From NCBI RefSeq assembly GCF_004025325.1, contig NZ_RSFE01000004.1:237678-301677 (forward strand): DNA of 64,000 bases, read 5' to 3'. The notes below the pieces were generated by a model. That model saw only the letters and a list, made by a program, of their open reading frames with translations, did no database searches and had not been told where the DNA came from. This DNA is from Pseudidiomarina gelatinasegens. GTDB taxonomy: Bacteria > Pseudomonadota > Gammaproteobacteria > Enterobacterales > Alteromonadaceae. The translations under genes and the position numbers were made by a program. Of the stretch, positions 1 through 8,520 are shown in pieces (the first letter of the stretch is position 1; every line of letters starts with the position of its first letter).

Positions 1-1
1 A

Positions 2-868
2 AAGGAAGCAGCGCTTATTGCCAGCAGTGGCACGCAAACCAATTTATTAGCACTACTCAGTCACTGTCAGCGGGGCGAAGAATATCTGGTTGGTCAGGAG
101 TACCACACCTACCGCTACGAAGCGGGCGGGGCTGCAGTGCTTGGCGGTATTGTGCCGCAACCGTTTGAGGTAGAAGCTGACGGTACTTTAAATTTGGCGG
201 CCGTAGAAAAGCGGATTAAACCGGATGACCCACATTTTCCAATCACCCGTTTGCTGTCGCTTGAAAATACGCATACAGGCCGCGTCATTCCGCAAGACTA
301 TATGCTTAAAGCGCGTCGCTTATGTGACAAGCACGGGCTAAAATTACACCTTGATGGCGCACGTGTATTTAACGCCTGTGTTGCAACGCAACAGCCTTTA
401 GCTGAACTGGCGGCGCCCTTTGATAGCGTGTCTATTTGCTTTTCAAAAGGTTTGGGCACACCCATAGGGTCGGTTCTGGTTGGCTCAAAGAAATTTATTG
501 AGCGCGCGCACCGCTGGCGCAAAATGCTTGGGGGCGGTATGCGTCAAGCGGGTATTATCGCAGCGGCAATGGACTATGCCTTGGACCATCATATTGAGCG
601 TTTAGCTGATGATCACAAGCATGCCCAGTTACTGCATGACGGTTTGAGCCAACTTGACGGTATTCGCGTTGAACCTGCACAAACCAATATGGTTTACGTG
701 AATTTCGACTCGCTAGAACAAGCCTTAAAAGTGAGTGATTACTTACTTGAGCATAACGTAATAACTGCACGCTCAGCGCGGATGCGCCTTGTCACCCATC
801 TCGATGTGCAGTCCGACGACATTGGCCACATTGTCACGCTGTTTAAACAAGCTCTACAACGTATTTAA
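2..868 (+). CDS. ltaE: Low-specificity L-threonine aldolase, 5' truncated by window edge
   Basis: PLP-dependent enzyme that cleaves L-threonine or allo-threonine to glycine and acetaldehyde. The reading frame is open from base 2, before the first internal ATG at 137, and reads SSGTQTNLLALLSHCQRGEE then YRYEAGGAAVLGGI, the usual N-terminal part of this family, so only a few dozen residues lie outside the window. The PLP-binding lysine is in CFSKGLGTPIGS near bases 446-448, and the cofactor aspartate is in LHLDGAR. The gene ends convergently with the ComM gene and overlaps it by 15 bp. Family assignment is firm; the exact substrate preference cannot be read from sequence. Confidence 0.93.
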   Translation, partial: KEAALIASSGTQTNLLALLSHCQRGEEYLVGQEYHTYRYEAGGAAVLGGIVPQPFEVEADGTLNLAAVEKRIKPDDPHFPITRLLSLENTHTGRVIPQDYMLKARRLCDKHGLKLHLDGARVFNACVATQQPLAELAAPFDSVSICFSKGLGTPIGSVLVGSKKFIERAHRWRKMLGGGMRQAGIIAAAMDYALDHHIERLADDHKHAQLLHDGLSQLDGIRVEPAQTNMVYVNFDSLEQALKVSDYLLEHNVITARSARMRLVTHLDVQSDDIGHIVTLFKQALQRI

Positions 869-2395
869 TTGATGCAGCAACCGGTCCAGCGCTCGAAAAC
901 TGAGCGCTTCGGCCAAATGTTGACGTGAAATCGTATCCACTTCCGCCAAATCTGCAATGGTTCGTGCCAAACGTAACAACCGGTGATAAGCGCGGTGTGA
1001 AAGTTTAAACTGCTCAATGGCTGCGACCAAAAAACTGTGGTCGGCGTCTTCTAATTGGCAGAATTCTGCCAATTGAGAGGGCTTTAATTCGCTGTTCAAG
1101 CAGCCCTGCCGCTCGAGTTGTGTTGCCCGAGCTTCATCAACCCACCCCCGCCAGGTTGGTGTTAAGGGCTCTTGCTGCTGGTGTTGTTGCCTCAACACAT
1201 CCGGTTGGCGCGGCACCTCCACTTGCATGTCGATACGATCTAACAACGGCCCGGAAAGCTTGCCAAGGTACTTAGTAATTTGGTCGGGTGTTGCCCGTGC
1301 ACTGGCTAAGTTGCCATCAAAATGTCCGCATGGTGACGGATTCAAAGCGCATACCAGTTGAAACTGCGCTGGATACGTTACTTGATGACCAGCGCGGCTA
1401 ATGGTCACTACGCCTGACTCAAGCGGCTCGCGCAAGGAGTCCAGCACATGACGGGCAAATTCGGGCAACTCATCAAGGAATAACAGCGATCGGTGCGCAA
1501 GTGATATCTCGCCCGGTTGCGGCGGCGAGCCACCACCAACCAGTGCTGCAGCTGAACAGGAATGGTGCGGCGCTCGCAAAACCCGTTGTTGCCAATGGGT
1601 GCTGCGCAAGGTGCCACTAACCGAACGAATTGCTGCTACCGCAAGCCCATCGCGCTCATCCAGTTGCGGTAACAGCCCGAGCAAGCGCTGCGCGAGCATC
1701 GTTTTCCCGGTACCCGGCGGCCCCACAAATAATAAATGGTGCCCACCGGTTGCAGCCAACAGCAAGGCGCGTTTGGCCTGCTCTTGCCCGATAACGTCAG
1801 CGACATCGCCACAAGAAAGGTTCGGCTCTTGTTTCGGTTGTGCTTGAATGTACGGTAATTTAGAGGGGCTGGTTAGGTGCTCGAAAACATCGCGCAAACT
1901 AATGGCTGCAACACATTGCTGCACGCTGAGAACCGCAGCTTCTTCAGCATTGTCGAGCGGAATAACCGCTTCACGCCCTTCGTCGCGACAGCTCAGCACG
2001 GCCGGAAGTATCCCCATCACTTCCCGCAAGTCGCCGTTGAGTGTCAGTTCACCATAGAATTCACGCCCAGCCACTGAGCGCTCTGAAATTTGACCATCAG
2101 CAACTAAGATTCCTATCGCGATAGCTAAGTCATACCGAGCTCCGTATTTGGGTAAATCCGCCGGTGCTAAGTTCACCGTGATTTTTGTCGCTTTGGGAAA
2201 ACTATACCCGCTAGCCAGAATTGCAGAACGCACCCGATCACGTGCTTCACGCACCCCTGCTTGCGGCAACCCAACCACAGCAAACCCCGGCAATCCGCCT
2301 GCCAAACAAACTTCTACCGTCACTAACGGCGCATCAATGCCTTGTGTAGCGCGTGTAAACACACGCGCTATTGAAACAGCTTTACCTGCCATCAC
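854..2395 (-). CDS. comM: YifB/ComM family Mg-chelatase-like AAA ATPase
   Basis: Full-length 513-residue member of the YifB/ComM family. In naturally competent gammaproteobacteria ComM is a hexameric helicase that drives branch migration during integration of taken-up DNA. Visible parts: an N-terminal S5/Lon-like ChlI domain (about residues 1-170), a Walker A motif GPPGTGKT, a Walker B region LLFLDELPEF, and a C-terminal magnesium-chelatase-type helical domain. It stands alone, convergent with the threonine aldolase and separated by about 200 bp from the next minus-strand genes. Family assignment is firm; a transformation role in this organism is inferred from relatives. Confidence 0.93.
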   Translation of the reverse strand: MMAGKAVSIARVFTRATQGIDAPLVTVEVCLAGGLPGFAVVGLPQAGVREARDRVRSAILASGYSFPKATKITVNLAPADLPKYGARYDLAIAIGILVADGQISERSVAGREFYGELTLNGDLREVMGILPAVLSCRDEGREAVIPLDNAEEAAVLSVQQCVAAISLRDVFEHLTSPSKLPYIQAQPKQEPNLSCGDVADVIGQEQAKRALLLAATGGHHLLFVGPPGTGKTMLAQRLLGLLPQLDERDGLAVAAIRSVSGTLRSTHWQQRVLRAPHHSCSAAALVGGGSPPQPGEISLAHRSLLFLDELPEFARHVLDSLREPLESGVVTISRAGHQVTYPAQFQLVCALNPSPCGHFDGNLASARATPDQITKYLGKLSGPLLDRIDMQVEVPRQPDVLRQQHQQQEPLTPTWRGWVDEARATQLERQGCLNSELKPSQLAEFCQLEDADHSFLVAAIEQFKLSHRAYHRLLRLARTIADLAEVDTISRQHLAEALSFRALDRLLHQLNTL

Positions 2396-2594
2396 GGCCC
2401 TCCTTGGCTTTACTAGTAAAACTATAGCAGTGAACGAGAAACGGGTTGTATTGGTGATGTCACAATGTGGTGTACGATGTTGGATGATTCATCGCTATAA
2501 CCTAGGGCATCGGCAAGATAGTGAGTTTTACGAAGTTATACGTTATAAAAAGCAAAAAAAACGTACGAGCGAGGCTTTCTGTTCAAATTAACTT

Positions 2595-2918
2595 TTACCA
2601 CCAACCTAATAATCCATCCCCGATAACTTTGCCTCGTTCCTTGGGTGAAAGTGCATAAAACTTCTTTTCGTCATCCTTAGTTTTAAGAGAAAGTTTATGC
2701 ATTGTGAAGCAAAGACAAAAATAAGGTATGAACAAGCCAATTGAAATTGCCACGAAAAAGGTAGCTTTTTCAATACCAGTGCCTTTCACACCAAAAATAA
2801 CAATAGGTAAACCTATACCAACCAAGGGCCAAAGCAGGTTCTTATACGCGGTAAACAATGCTGACACTAGCACCTGCTTGTTCAAAAAGTTCCTTGAAAA
2901 ATAGCTACCTTCACTCAT
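2595..2918 (-). CDS. Small hypothetical membrane protein
   Basis: A 107-residue protein with two hydrophobic stretches (about residues 24-45 and 53-75) and a charged C-terminal tail rich in Lys and Glu ending in GLLGWW. I do not recognise the family. The ATG at 2918 is chosen over a TTG one codon upstream because GGAGG sits six bases before it. That ATG overlaps by one base the stop codon of a possible 49-codon ORF upstream (ATGA junction), which suggests translational coupling. It lies in the low-GC patch between comM and ndh, where most genes are short orphans. Confidence 0.6.
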   Translation of the reverse strand: MSEGSYFSRNFLNKQVLVSALFTAYKNLLWPLVGIGLPIVIFGVKGTGIEKATFFVAISIGLFIPYFCLCFTMHKLSLKTKDDEKKFYALSPKERGKVIGDGLLGWW

Positions 2919-3067
2919 CAACAGCCTCCATCTTTTTTAATACATGTACTATTACTTTGAGTACTTTCAGATTGTTGGTTCAAATACTCCATACCTTTTT
3001 GAGCCATTGTTCCTGCTGGTACTGGACTAGTAACACTATCAACGACTTTAGCGTGACCTGCTGCCAT
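2918..3067 (-). CDS. Possible small ORF or gene tail, 49 codons, coupled to the next gene
   Basis: Reads MAAGHAKVVDSVTSP at its start and SNSTCIKKDGGC at its end, with a TGA that overlaps the ATG of the downstream membrane-protein gene by one base. The frame stays open 18 codons further upstream to a stop next to the 153-residue gene, so the true start is unclear and no good ribosome-binding site is visible. It may be a real coupled small gene or the 3' remnant of a larger one. No family recognised. Confidence 0.3.
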   Translation of the reverse strand: MAAGHAKVVDSVTSPVPAGTMAQKGMEYLNQQSESTQSNSTCIKKDGGC

Positions 3068-3113
3068 TCTGCGCGGTGCTATTGAGTTTCCCGCTGCTGA
3101 GTGGCTGCAAGAT

Positions 3114-3575
3114 TTAGTGGTTTATAAGATCGCACCTAACCGTTGAAATGAATTTGTTCGCAAATTTTGCATCAGAAAAATAAACTTCAAAATACGTTGT
3201 ATCGAAGAGCCTTACTTCGAACAGAGCGCCTTCATTTTCCGAATATGGCATGTCCTCGGTAAAATGCTTAGCTTTGAAATTTTTGGGCAAATTCCTCTTT
3301 TCAAAGCCTAATAATATTCCAGAGAAAAATTGATCGATGCCACTCAGTACTTCTACTGTTTTAACTTCGTCCCCCAAATACATTGGGGTTCCAGGTTCTC
3401 CAACAACGCCGGTACTCCAAACTAAGTCCGAGGCGTACCATACTGTACCAGTATGAAGTTCGTTCAATTTCTGCAAAAGTAAAGCTGTTTGTCTTCCAGT
3501 ACAGCATACTTCACTTCCGTCCAGCTCGTGTCCCACCACCCGAAAGCCCAACTGCGGTCTTTTATCAATATTCAT
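3114..3575 (-). CDS. Hypothetical protein, 153 residues
   Basis: A soluble protein without signal peptide or membrane segment. The start is the ATG at 3575, with AGGA about ten bases upstream. The sequence is mixed alpha/beta in character, with a motif FDTTYFEVYFSDAKFANKF near the C-terminus. I recognise no family. It is the first of a run of minus-strand small genes (3575 down to 2595) that may form one transcript. Such clusters of unrelated small soluble and membrane proteins are often immunity-like or cargo genes, but nothing here proves that. Confidence 0.6.
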   Translation of the reverse strand: MNIDKRPQLGFRVVGHELDGSEVCCTGRQTALLLQKLNELHTGTVWYASDLVWSTGVVGEPGTPMYLGDEVKTVEVLSGIDQFFSGILLGFEKRNLPKNFKAKHFTEDMPYSENEGALFEVRLFDTTYFEVYFSDAKFANKFISTVRCDLINH

Positions 3576-3595
3576 CTTTTAATTCCTAACAAGTA

Positions 3596-3830
3596 GATTT
3601 TTTTATTCGACTAAGGGCTTTGTGTACCAACGACGCTTTAACCACACAAGATTCGTTCGATTGACCAACTTCCATACCAATGGTTCTCATATTAATTGCA
3701 TTAATAATATTGTAAATAACATTGAAATAACAAACGGTTGGCTATACGGTTCCAGATGCTATTGTTATCTGCCAAGGACGATGAGGTTGCTTCAACGTTA
3801 GGCGGCCACGAAACACATAAAGGATTATTC
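3596..3830. other. AT-rich intergenic stretch between divergent small genes
   Basis: About 235 bp holding the divergent promoters for the 153-residue gene (minus) and the lipoprotein gene (plus). The plus-strand frame is open from 3738, but those codons are unlikely to be translated because a good ribosome-binding site and a lipoprotein signal peptide begin at 3831. No RNA gene or clear terminator seen. Confidence 0.4.
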
Positions 3831-4856
3831 ATGCTAAGAATTTTTTTATTTATTTTTTCAATAGCTCTCATCTCTGGATGCGGTGCTGGCGATGAAGATA
3901 AGCCTGACGAGCGCCCGCCAACGATCGAGGTCGTCGATCGCGATGTCCAATATCTTGATTCCTACTGGCTGCCGGGCGGTCGAAACTATGCAGTTCACGA
4001 GAACTCCCTAGCTATCAGCCACAATGCTGGTGTCAGCCTATTAGATATCAACGAATCCGGATTGGTTGAAAGCGAAATCCAGGTATCCTCAACTGGATCC
4101 ATTAATATTGCCACGTTAGAAAATGGCGATATTGCAACCTTGATGGTCAACCATGTGCGTGTTAACCGCATAGAAAGCGATATGTTTGATGTCATCTACA
4201 TGACTGAAGACTCCCCTGATTTAAGCGCTGTGATATTCGAGTCATTTGGCAATTGCGCTTACTGGGTGGACAAGAGTTCTCCAGACGAAGTGCAGCGTTA
4301 TACAATCAAGGAAGTATGTGTTGACAGTCAAGGGCTCACCACTCAGGACATTAGGTATCAAACGGAAAACTGGATTAATAATGTTTATGCTTTAGAAGAT
4401 GGTTCCATAGTGGTTTTTGAAAGCCTTGGAGGCCCTCAAAAAATAAGCTTACTCAGTAGCGAGTTTGAGCTCCTCGATGAATATACTACGACAGATAAGC
4501 TCTATGGATTTGATATCGAGTTGCGTGATGACACGCTATTTTTTACAGGTTTTGCTACTGTCTGGAAGATGGGCGTTTCTTTCAACGGACTTTCCGAGCC
4601 AAAACTTTTTCATGAAACAGTCAACCCAACAAGTTCGAACGGAACAAACAGAGTTGCGGTTCACGATAAAGGCGTACTCCTCGCCAACAATAACTTCATT
4701 TATGCATACAACCTCAACGGCGACGACGTTACAGAAATATATCGAATTGACGTTGAGAAAACTATTGAAGCTCTCGTTGTGTATAAGAACTTTTTGATTG
4801 TTTCCTATTGGGATAACGTCGACTTTGAAATATACAGGATAAGTGACCTTATTTAG
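3831..4856 (+). CDS. Predicted lipoprotein, likely beta-propeller-like
   Basis: A 341-residue lipoprotein. The start is the ATG at 3831, preceded by AAGGA at 3820-3824, because it gives a classic signal peptide (MLRIFLFIFSIALISGC) with lipobox ISGC. A longer frame from 3738 would bury the signal. The mature part begins with an acidic, Pro-rich linker, then shows repeating beta-type segments about 40-50 residues apart, suggestive of a propeller fold, though no diagnostic motif is visible. Asp follows the lipidated cysteine only after GAG, so the default sorting expectation is the outer membrane. Function unknown. Confidence 0.75.
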   Translation: MLRIFLFIFSIALISGCGAGDEDKPDERPPTIEVVDRDVQYLDSYWLPGGRNYAVHENSLAISHNAGVSLLDINESGLVESEIQVSSTGSINIATLENGDIATLMVNHVRVNRIESDMFDVIYMTEDSPDLSAVIFESFGNCAYWVDKSSPDEVQRYTIKEVCVDSQGLTTQDIRYQTENWINNVYALEDGSIVVFESLGGPQKISLLSSEFELLDEYTTTDKLYGFDIELRDDTLFFTGFATVWKMGVSFNGLSEPKLFHETVNPTSSNGTNRVAVHDKGVLLANNNFIYAYNLNGDDVTEIYRIDVEKTIEALVVYKNFLIVSYWDNVDFEIYRISDLI

Positions 4857-4914
4857 TTAAGAGAGCTAATCACAGCCTTTAATTACTGAACAAATTAACT
4901 ACCCACGAACTTAG

Positions 4915-4966
4915 AATACAACCGGTGGTGATGTACCCATTACGCTAGTGCAGTGGAATTGATTAC
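4915..4966 (+). pseudogene. Tail fragment of a lipoprotein gene (duplicate of 7124-7176)
   Basis: Bases 4921-4956 match 7131-7166, the end of the intact lipoprotein gene, at 33 of 36 positions, including codons for GGDVPITLV and the stop after WN. A one-base insertion just upstream breaks the frame. Nothing further upstream matches, so this is a decayed 3' end of a paralogue. It lies immediately beyond the end of the convergent 140-residue gene. Confidence 0.65.
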
Positions 4967-5004
4967 AACACCCTCCGCAAGAGCCGAGCTTTCTAGTCAA
5001 CAAA

Positions 5005-5427
5005 TTAAGGAAGCTCGAAATTCTTTCTATGCCTGTGAATCTTGCAAAGCTTATCGTCGCAGAACTCAAGCTTAAGTACATTGTTAAAAGAAGCTCTGAA
5101 ATAAAACTCCCAAGTGTCCTTTCGTGCAAACTCTCCAAAACCCTCCTCATGAAATAAGGGGCTTACCATTACGTCAAAATCAGGCGAAGTAGCCACATAA
5201 GGCGCAATACTTTCATTAGATTTGATTTGAATGAAAATATTACCGTTTCCCTTTAATTGTGAAAGAGCTTTTGGAAGTGACTTATATACTTCTTGCTTTG
5301 AACTCCCAATTTCAAAATTGTACGCGCTGCCTTTGACCACTGTAGTATCAATATAAGTGAACCACAGATATGCTGGGTACATTAAAGCTAAACATATTAA
5401 AATAACTATCCCTGTTTTAATTGTCAT
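5005..5427 (-). CDS. Hypothetical membrane-anchored protein, 140 residues
   Basis: One N-terminal membrane segment (about residues 5-25, MTIKTGIVILICLALMYPAY) followed by a soluble domain of about 110 residues. The ATG at 5427 has AGAGGA six bases upstream. The C-terminus, LEFCDDKLCKIHRHRKNFELP, contains a CxxxxC pair. A second, broken copy of exactly this tail lies at 6376-6474 in the same patch, so the family has been duplicated locally. Family not recognised. Confidence 0.65.
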   Translation of the reverse strand: MTIKTGIVILICLALMYPAYLWFTYIDTTVVKGSAYNFEIGSSKQEVYKSLPKALSQLKGNGNIFIQIKSNESIAPYVATSPDFDVMVSPLFHEEGFGEFARKDTWEFYFRASFNNVLKLEFCDDKLCKIHRHRKNFELP

Positions 5428-5578
5428 TGATTGTCCTCTTTAAACTTACCTCCATTATGGACACTTGCTCCCGGTTGCCTTCTATCATTGTCTAAAGATG
5501 GCGAACCCCGTCAGCTTTATTAGCGCTCTCTATGGAAAACGGCATTTATTAGTTGAATTCAAGTTACCTTAATTTAGA

Positions 5579-5854
5579 TCAAAATTTAGAGTTCCTTTCA
5601 CGAAATACCCACGACATGTCTGCCCTTGTTGATAAGTCATCTTTCGTTTGAAATACTTTATTTACCTCTTCAACAGCAAAAGGCAATGAGGACATGCCGT
5701 TCATTCCAATTATTTCATTGGGATACATCAGCAATATTTGATGGCATTGTTCACCTGACTTTAGCTCAACACTTACTACACTTACATCTTGTTTAAACTC
5801 ATCAAAAGGCCCATCCCGTTTTATTAAATCTAGATCTAAATATGAAGTCTTCAT
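5579..5854 (-). CDS. Hypothetical protein, 91 residues
   Basis: A small, acidic, soluble protein starting MKTSYLDLDLIKRDGPFDEF. The ATG at 5854 is preceded by AAAGG about seven bases upstream. No signal peptide, membrane segment or motif that I recognise. It lies in the minus-strand run of small orphans between 5005 and 6229, separated from its neighbours by 100-150 bp with no clear terminator. Short size and low GC leave some doubt that it is a functional gene. Confidence 0.5.
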   Translation of the reverse strand: MKTSYLDLDLIKRDGPFDEFKQDVSVVSVELKSGEQCHQILLMYPNEIIGMNGMSSLPFAVEEVNKVFQTKDDLSTRADMSWVFRERNSKF

Positions 5855-5953
5855 TTTTTAGCCTTTGTCGTTGTCGCGCATATTTAATCAACAGCTATTT
5901 CTTTTTATTCTGCTCCCAATACAAGTAACTTTTTTATTTTGATTCGACGGCTT

Positions 5954-6229
5954 TCATATGGCTATTGAAGAAGATACACAAATCACCAACCCTATGAAAA
6001 AATGTACAACTCTTAAAGATTTGTACTTACCACTGTTTGCATATAACGGCTCGCCAACATACAAAGTGTACATATTCTTATTCAAGATGAATAAATAAAC
6101 CCATTGATAGCCAATCAAAAACAATATCCCCGCCCAGATCCAATCTTCTGACATCGGCCTTTCAGCTATATACACGCCAGCCGAAACGAAGAATAAAAGT
6201 GAAAATGAAATTAGTGCTAGTGCCTTCAA
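5954..6229 (-). CDS. Small hypothetical membrane protein, TTG start
   Basis: A 91-residue protein with three hydrophobic stretches (about residues 3-21, 30-50, 74-90). The only start that retains the first membrane segment is a TTG at 6229, preceded by GAAGG about nine bases upstream; the first in-frame ATG would remove 25 residues. No family recognised. A possible 22-codon tail of another gene (ending QDKKEEGN, stop near 6233) overlaps its ribosome-binding site, which again hints at a former operon of small genes. Confidence 0.5.
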   Translation of the reverse strand: MKALALISFSLLFFVSAGVYIAERPMSEDWIWAGILFLIGYQWVYLFILNKNMYTLYVGEPLYANSGKYKSLRVVHFFIGLVICVSSSIAI

Positions 6230-6596
6230 CTTAATTACCTTCTTCTTTTTTATCTTGATACGTTTGTAGCTGCACCTCGTTGGGCCGATTCTGCAACATT
6301 AACTACTGTTAGGCAGCATGATGCAATGACTGCTTACTGGAGATTGACGCTTTCGCTGTTGATCACCCGCTACAATTATGGAAGTTCGAAATACTGTCTG
6401 TACCTTTCAATTTTACAAAGTTCTTTATCGCAAAACTCTAGCGTTAAACTATCAAGAAAATAATTAAATCCTCAGCAACTACTCTGCTTGACACTTTTCT
6501 AATTTTCTATAGCCTTAAATTTATACCTTTTTGCAACGAATCCATACGTTTTTCGTTTTAATGAACAGCTGTAAGTCTCTCAAGGATGAACAAAAT
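6230..6596. other. Intergenic stretch with remnants, upstream of a lipoprotein gene
   Basis: Besides the gene tail at 6376-6474, the only other visible content is an AT-rich promoter-like zone with TTGACA near 6488 and a TATAGC 14 bases later, a poor spacing. No RNA gene or attachment site identified. Confidence 0.35.
6376..6474 (-). pseudogene. C-terminal fragment of a paralogue of the 140-residue gene
   Basis: The minus strand encodes LEFCDKELCKIERYRQYFELP followed by TAA at 6376-6378. The intact gene at 5005-5427 ends LEFCDDKLCKIHRHRKNFELP, so 15 of these 21 residues agree. The frame stays open for only about 33 codons before a TGA, and no start is present. It is a decayed 3' piece, hidden because it is too short to be called as an ORF. 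Confidence 0.65.
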
Positions 6597-7172
6597 ATGA
6601 AATTAAAGATATCAACTAACCTATTATCAGTCGTTGTTGCCACAGTGTTTTTGGTCAGTTGCGGGGGTTCAAGTGATTCGGATGAAGGTACTGAATTCAA
6701 TGTCTCCGTCGAGTCGACACCTGCCTATTATGGCCTGGGAATTCAATTCACGCCGCCATTAGCTGCTACCGCGACATCGGATAGCGGTCGAGAAATGTTT
6801 ACCGACAGTATTATTGGGTTCGAACATGAATTTGGTACATCTTATGAACTGCGTGTTGTAGAAAAGGATGTCGATACGAACAATGTCGCTGATGGCAGTG
6901 CAACATCGATAGAGCTCGTTGAAGTTATTAGTTCACAACCCGACGCAATTGGCACAAGTTACGTTTACAACGAAGTGACACTAGAAGGAAATCCATTCAC
7001 CGCGAACGAGCAAACAGCTGGCGTGTATGCATTTTACCAGTATGAATTTCTGTGTGCCGAAAACGTTGACTGTGATGGGCTTGTTGCCATTGCCGATAGT
7101 GGCGGTCTGGTGAGTGTTGAATTTGAATACACCGGCGGTGATGTACCCATTACGCTAGTGTGGTGGAATTAA
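6597..7172 (+). CDS. Predicted lipoprotein, 191 residues
   Basis: The ATG at 6597 (AAGGA ten bases upstream) gives a lipoprotein signal peptide with lipobox LVSC followed by GGSSDSDEG, a typical flexible linker. The upstream in-frame start at 6531 would spoil this. The mature domain of about 165 residues looks beta-rich and ends TGGDVPITLVWWN. A broken copy of this tail lies at 4915-4966. Function unknown; a surface or periplasmic role follows only from the lipid anchor. Confidence 0.7.
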   Translation: MKLKISTNLLSVVVATVFLVSCGGSSDSDEGTEFNVSVESTPAYYGLGIQFTPPLAATATSDSGREMFTDSIIGFEHEFGTSYELRVVEKDVDTNNVADGSATSIELVEVISSQPDAIGTSYVYNEVTLEGNPFTANEQTAGVYAFYQYEFLCAENVDCDGLVAIADSGGLVSVEFEYTGGDVPITLVWWN

Positions 7173-7204
7173 TCACAAAGCTTACAGTCGCGGTCTTATT
7201 TAAA

Positions 7205-8500
7205 TCAATGCAGTTTAAGGCGCGGGCGTAAACGTCGGTTAATGCCCTGCGCCAGCATATACAAAAAGGTTTTGAAATAACCGTGCAAGGCCACTTGGTG
7301 CATACGATACAATGACTTGTACATAAACCGTGCCATCATGCCTTCAATCATCATGGAGCCGCGGGTTAAATTTCCCATCAGGCTGCCCACGGCCGTATAG
7401 TTTGACAAGGACACAAGCGAGCCGTGATCTTTGTAAGTAAAGCGTTTCAGCGACTGACCTTTCAAACTGCGCACAATATTTTCATAAACACAGTCGGCCA
7501 TTTGATGTGCAGCCTGCGCGCGAGGCGGAACCCTGCTGCCGTTCGCTTGCGTAAATGCTGCGCAATCGCCTAACGCAAAAACATTTGCGTCGCGGGTGGT
7601 TTGCAGAACATCCGTCACCACCAATTGATTACCGCGATTCGTTTCTAATCCAGCAAAGTTTGCTAGAAAGTCAGGTGCACGCACTCCGGCGGCCCAAACT
7701 TTGATGGATGCCTCAATAAAATCACCCGAGCGCGTGACAAAACCTTCTTTGCTGACACTCTCGACTGCAGTATTAACGCAAATTTTAACACCGAGTTTAG
7801 CCAGCTCGCGACTTGCGGCAGCGGCGATTCGCTCGCTTAACGCTGGCAAGATACGTTCGCCAGCTTCTATTAGTACTATTTCAAGCTGCGTTAATTCGAA
7901 GTCGTCAAAGCCATAACTACGTATTAATTCCGCCGACTTATGAAGCTCTGCTGCAAGCTCAACACCGGTTGCGCCCGCGCCAACAATGCCAACACGAAGT
8001 GGCCGTGGGTAACGTTGTGCCTGCAACGCCAAAAAAGTGTTCATGAGGGTGTGGTGAAATTTCTTGGCTTGCTTCACGCTATCCAAAAAATAGCAGTGTT
8101 CTGCGGCACCGGCGGTACCAAAGTCGTTCGTCACCGAGCCGATGGCTAACACTAAGTGATTATACTCAAGGGTTCGCGCCGCGACGATTTCATGACCCGC
8201 ATCATCACAAATGGGGGCTAAGGTGAGTGTTTGTGAATCGCGGTCAACCTGAGTCAGTTCGCCGGGCTGAAACCGAAACCCAGCCGCGGCAGCCTGCACA
8301 CGATAGTCAACACCATCCATATCTGCATCGAGCGCACCCGCAGCAACTTCATGAAGAAGCGGCTTCCAAATATGGGTTAAATTTCTGTCAACGAGTGTGA
8401 CTTTTACGGCTCTGCTTGAGCCGTATTTGCGCCCTAGTTTACTGGCTAATTCCAAGCCACCGGCACCGCCACCAACTACGACAATATGGTGTTCTGACAT
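7205..8500 (-). CDS. ndh: Type II NADH:quinone oxidoreductase
   Basis: Single-subunit, non-proton-pumping NADH dehydrogenase on the inner face of the cytoplasmic membrane, passing electrons from NADH to quinone. Two dinucleotide-binding motifs are visible: FAD site VVVGGGAGGLELA at the N-terminus and NADH site VGIVGAGATGVELA near residue 170. The C-terminal 45 residues are basic and amphipathic, as expected for membrane attachment. The ATG at 8500 (AAGGA seven bases upstream) is preferred to a TTG at 8527, giving 431 residues, the usual size. It lies 20 bp downstream of fpr and may share its transcript. Confidence 0.93.
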   Translation of the reverse strand: MSEHHIVVVGGGAGGLELASKLGRKYGSSRAVKVTLVDRNLTHIWKPLLHEVAAGALDADMDGVDYRVQAAAAGFRFQPGELTQVDRDSQTLTLAPICDDAGHEIVAARTLEYNHLVLAIGSVTNDFGTAGAAEHCYFLDSVKQAKKFHHTLMNTFLALQAQRYPRPLRVGIVGAGATGVELAAELHKSAELIRSYGFDDFELTQLEIVLIEAGERILPALSERIAAAASRELAKLGVKICVNTAVESVSKEGFVTRSGDFIEASIKVWAAGVRAPDFLANFAGLETNRGNQLVVTDVLQTTRDANVFALGDCAAFTQANGSRVPPRAQAAHQMADCVYENIVRSLKGQSLKRFTYKDHGSLVSLSNYTAVGSLMGNLTRGSMMIEGMMARFMYKSLYRMHQVALHGYFKTFLYMLAQGINRRLRPRLKLH

Positions 8501-8520
8501 ACGTTCATCCTTTCGTAGTA

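Noticed and set aside
2148..2591. 147-codon plus-strand frame opposite the start of comM
   Set aside because: Mostly antisense to the conserved ComM N-terminus; composition is that of a shadow frame.
3797..6314. GTTAGGC heptamers at 3797 and 6308, resembling the core of integron attC sites, in a patch of small orphan genes
   Set aside because: No matching inverse core or foldable attC hairpin at a suitable distance, genes lie in both orientations, and no integron integrase is near.
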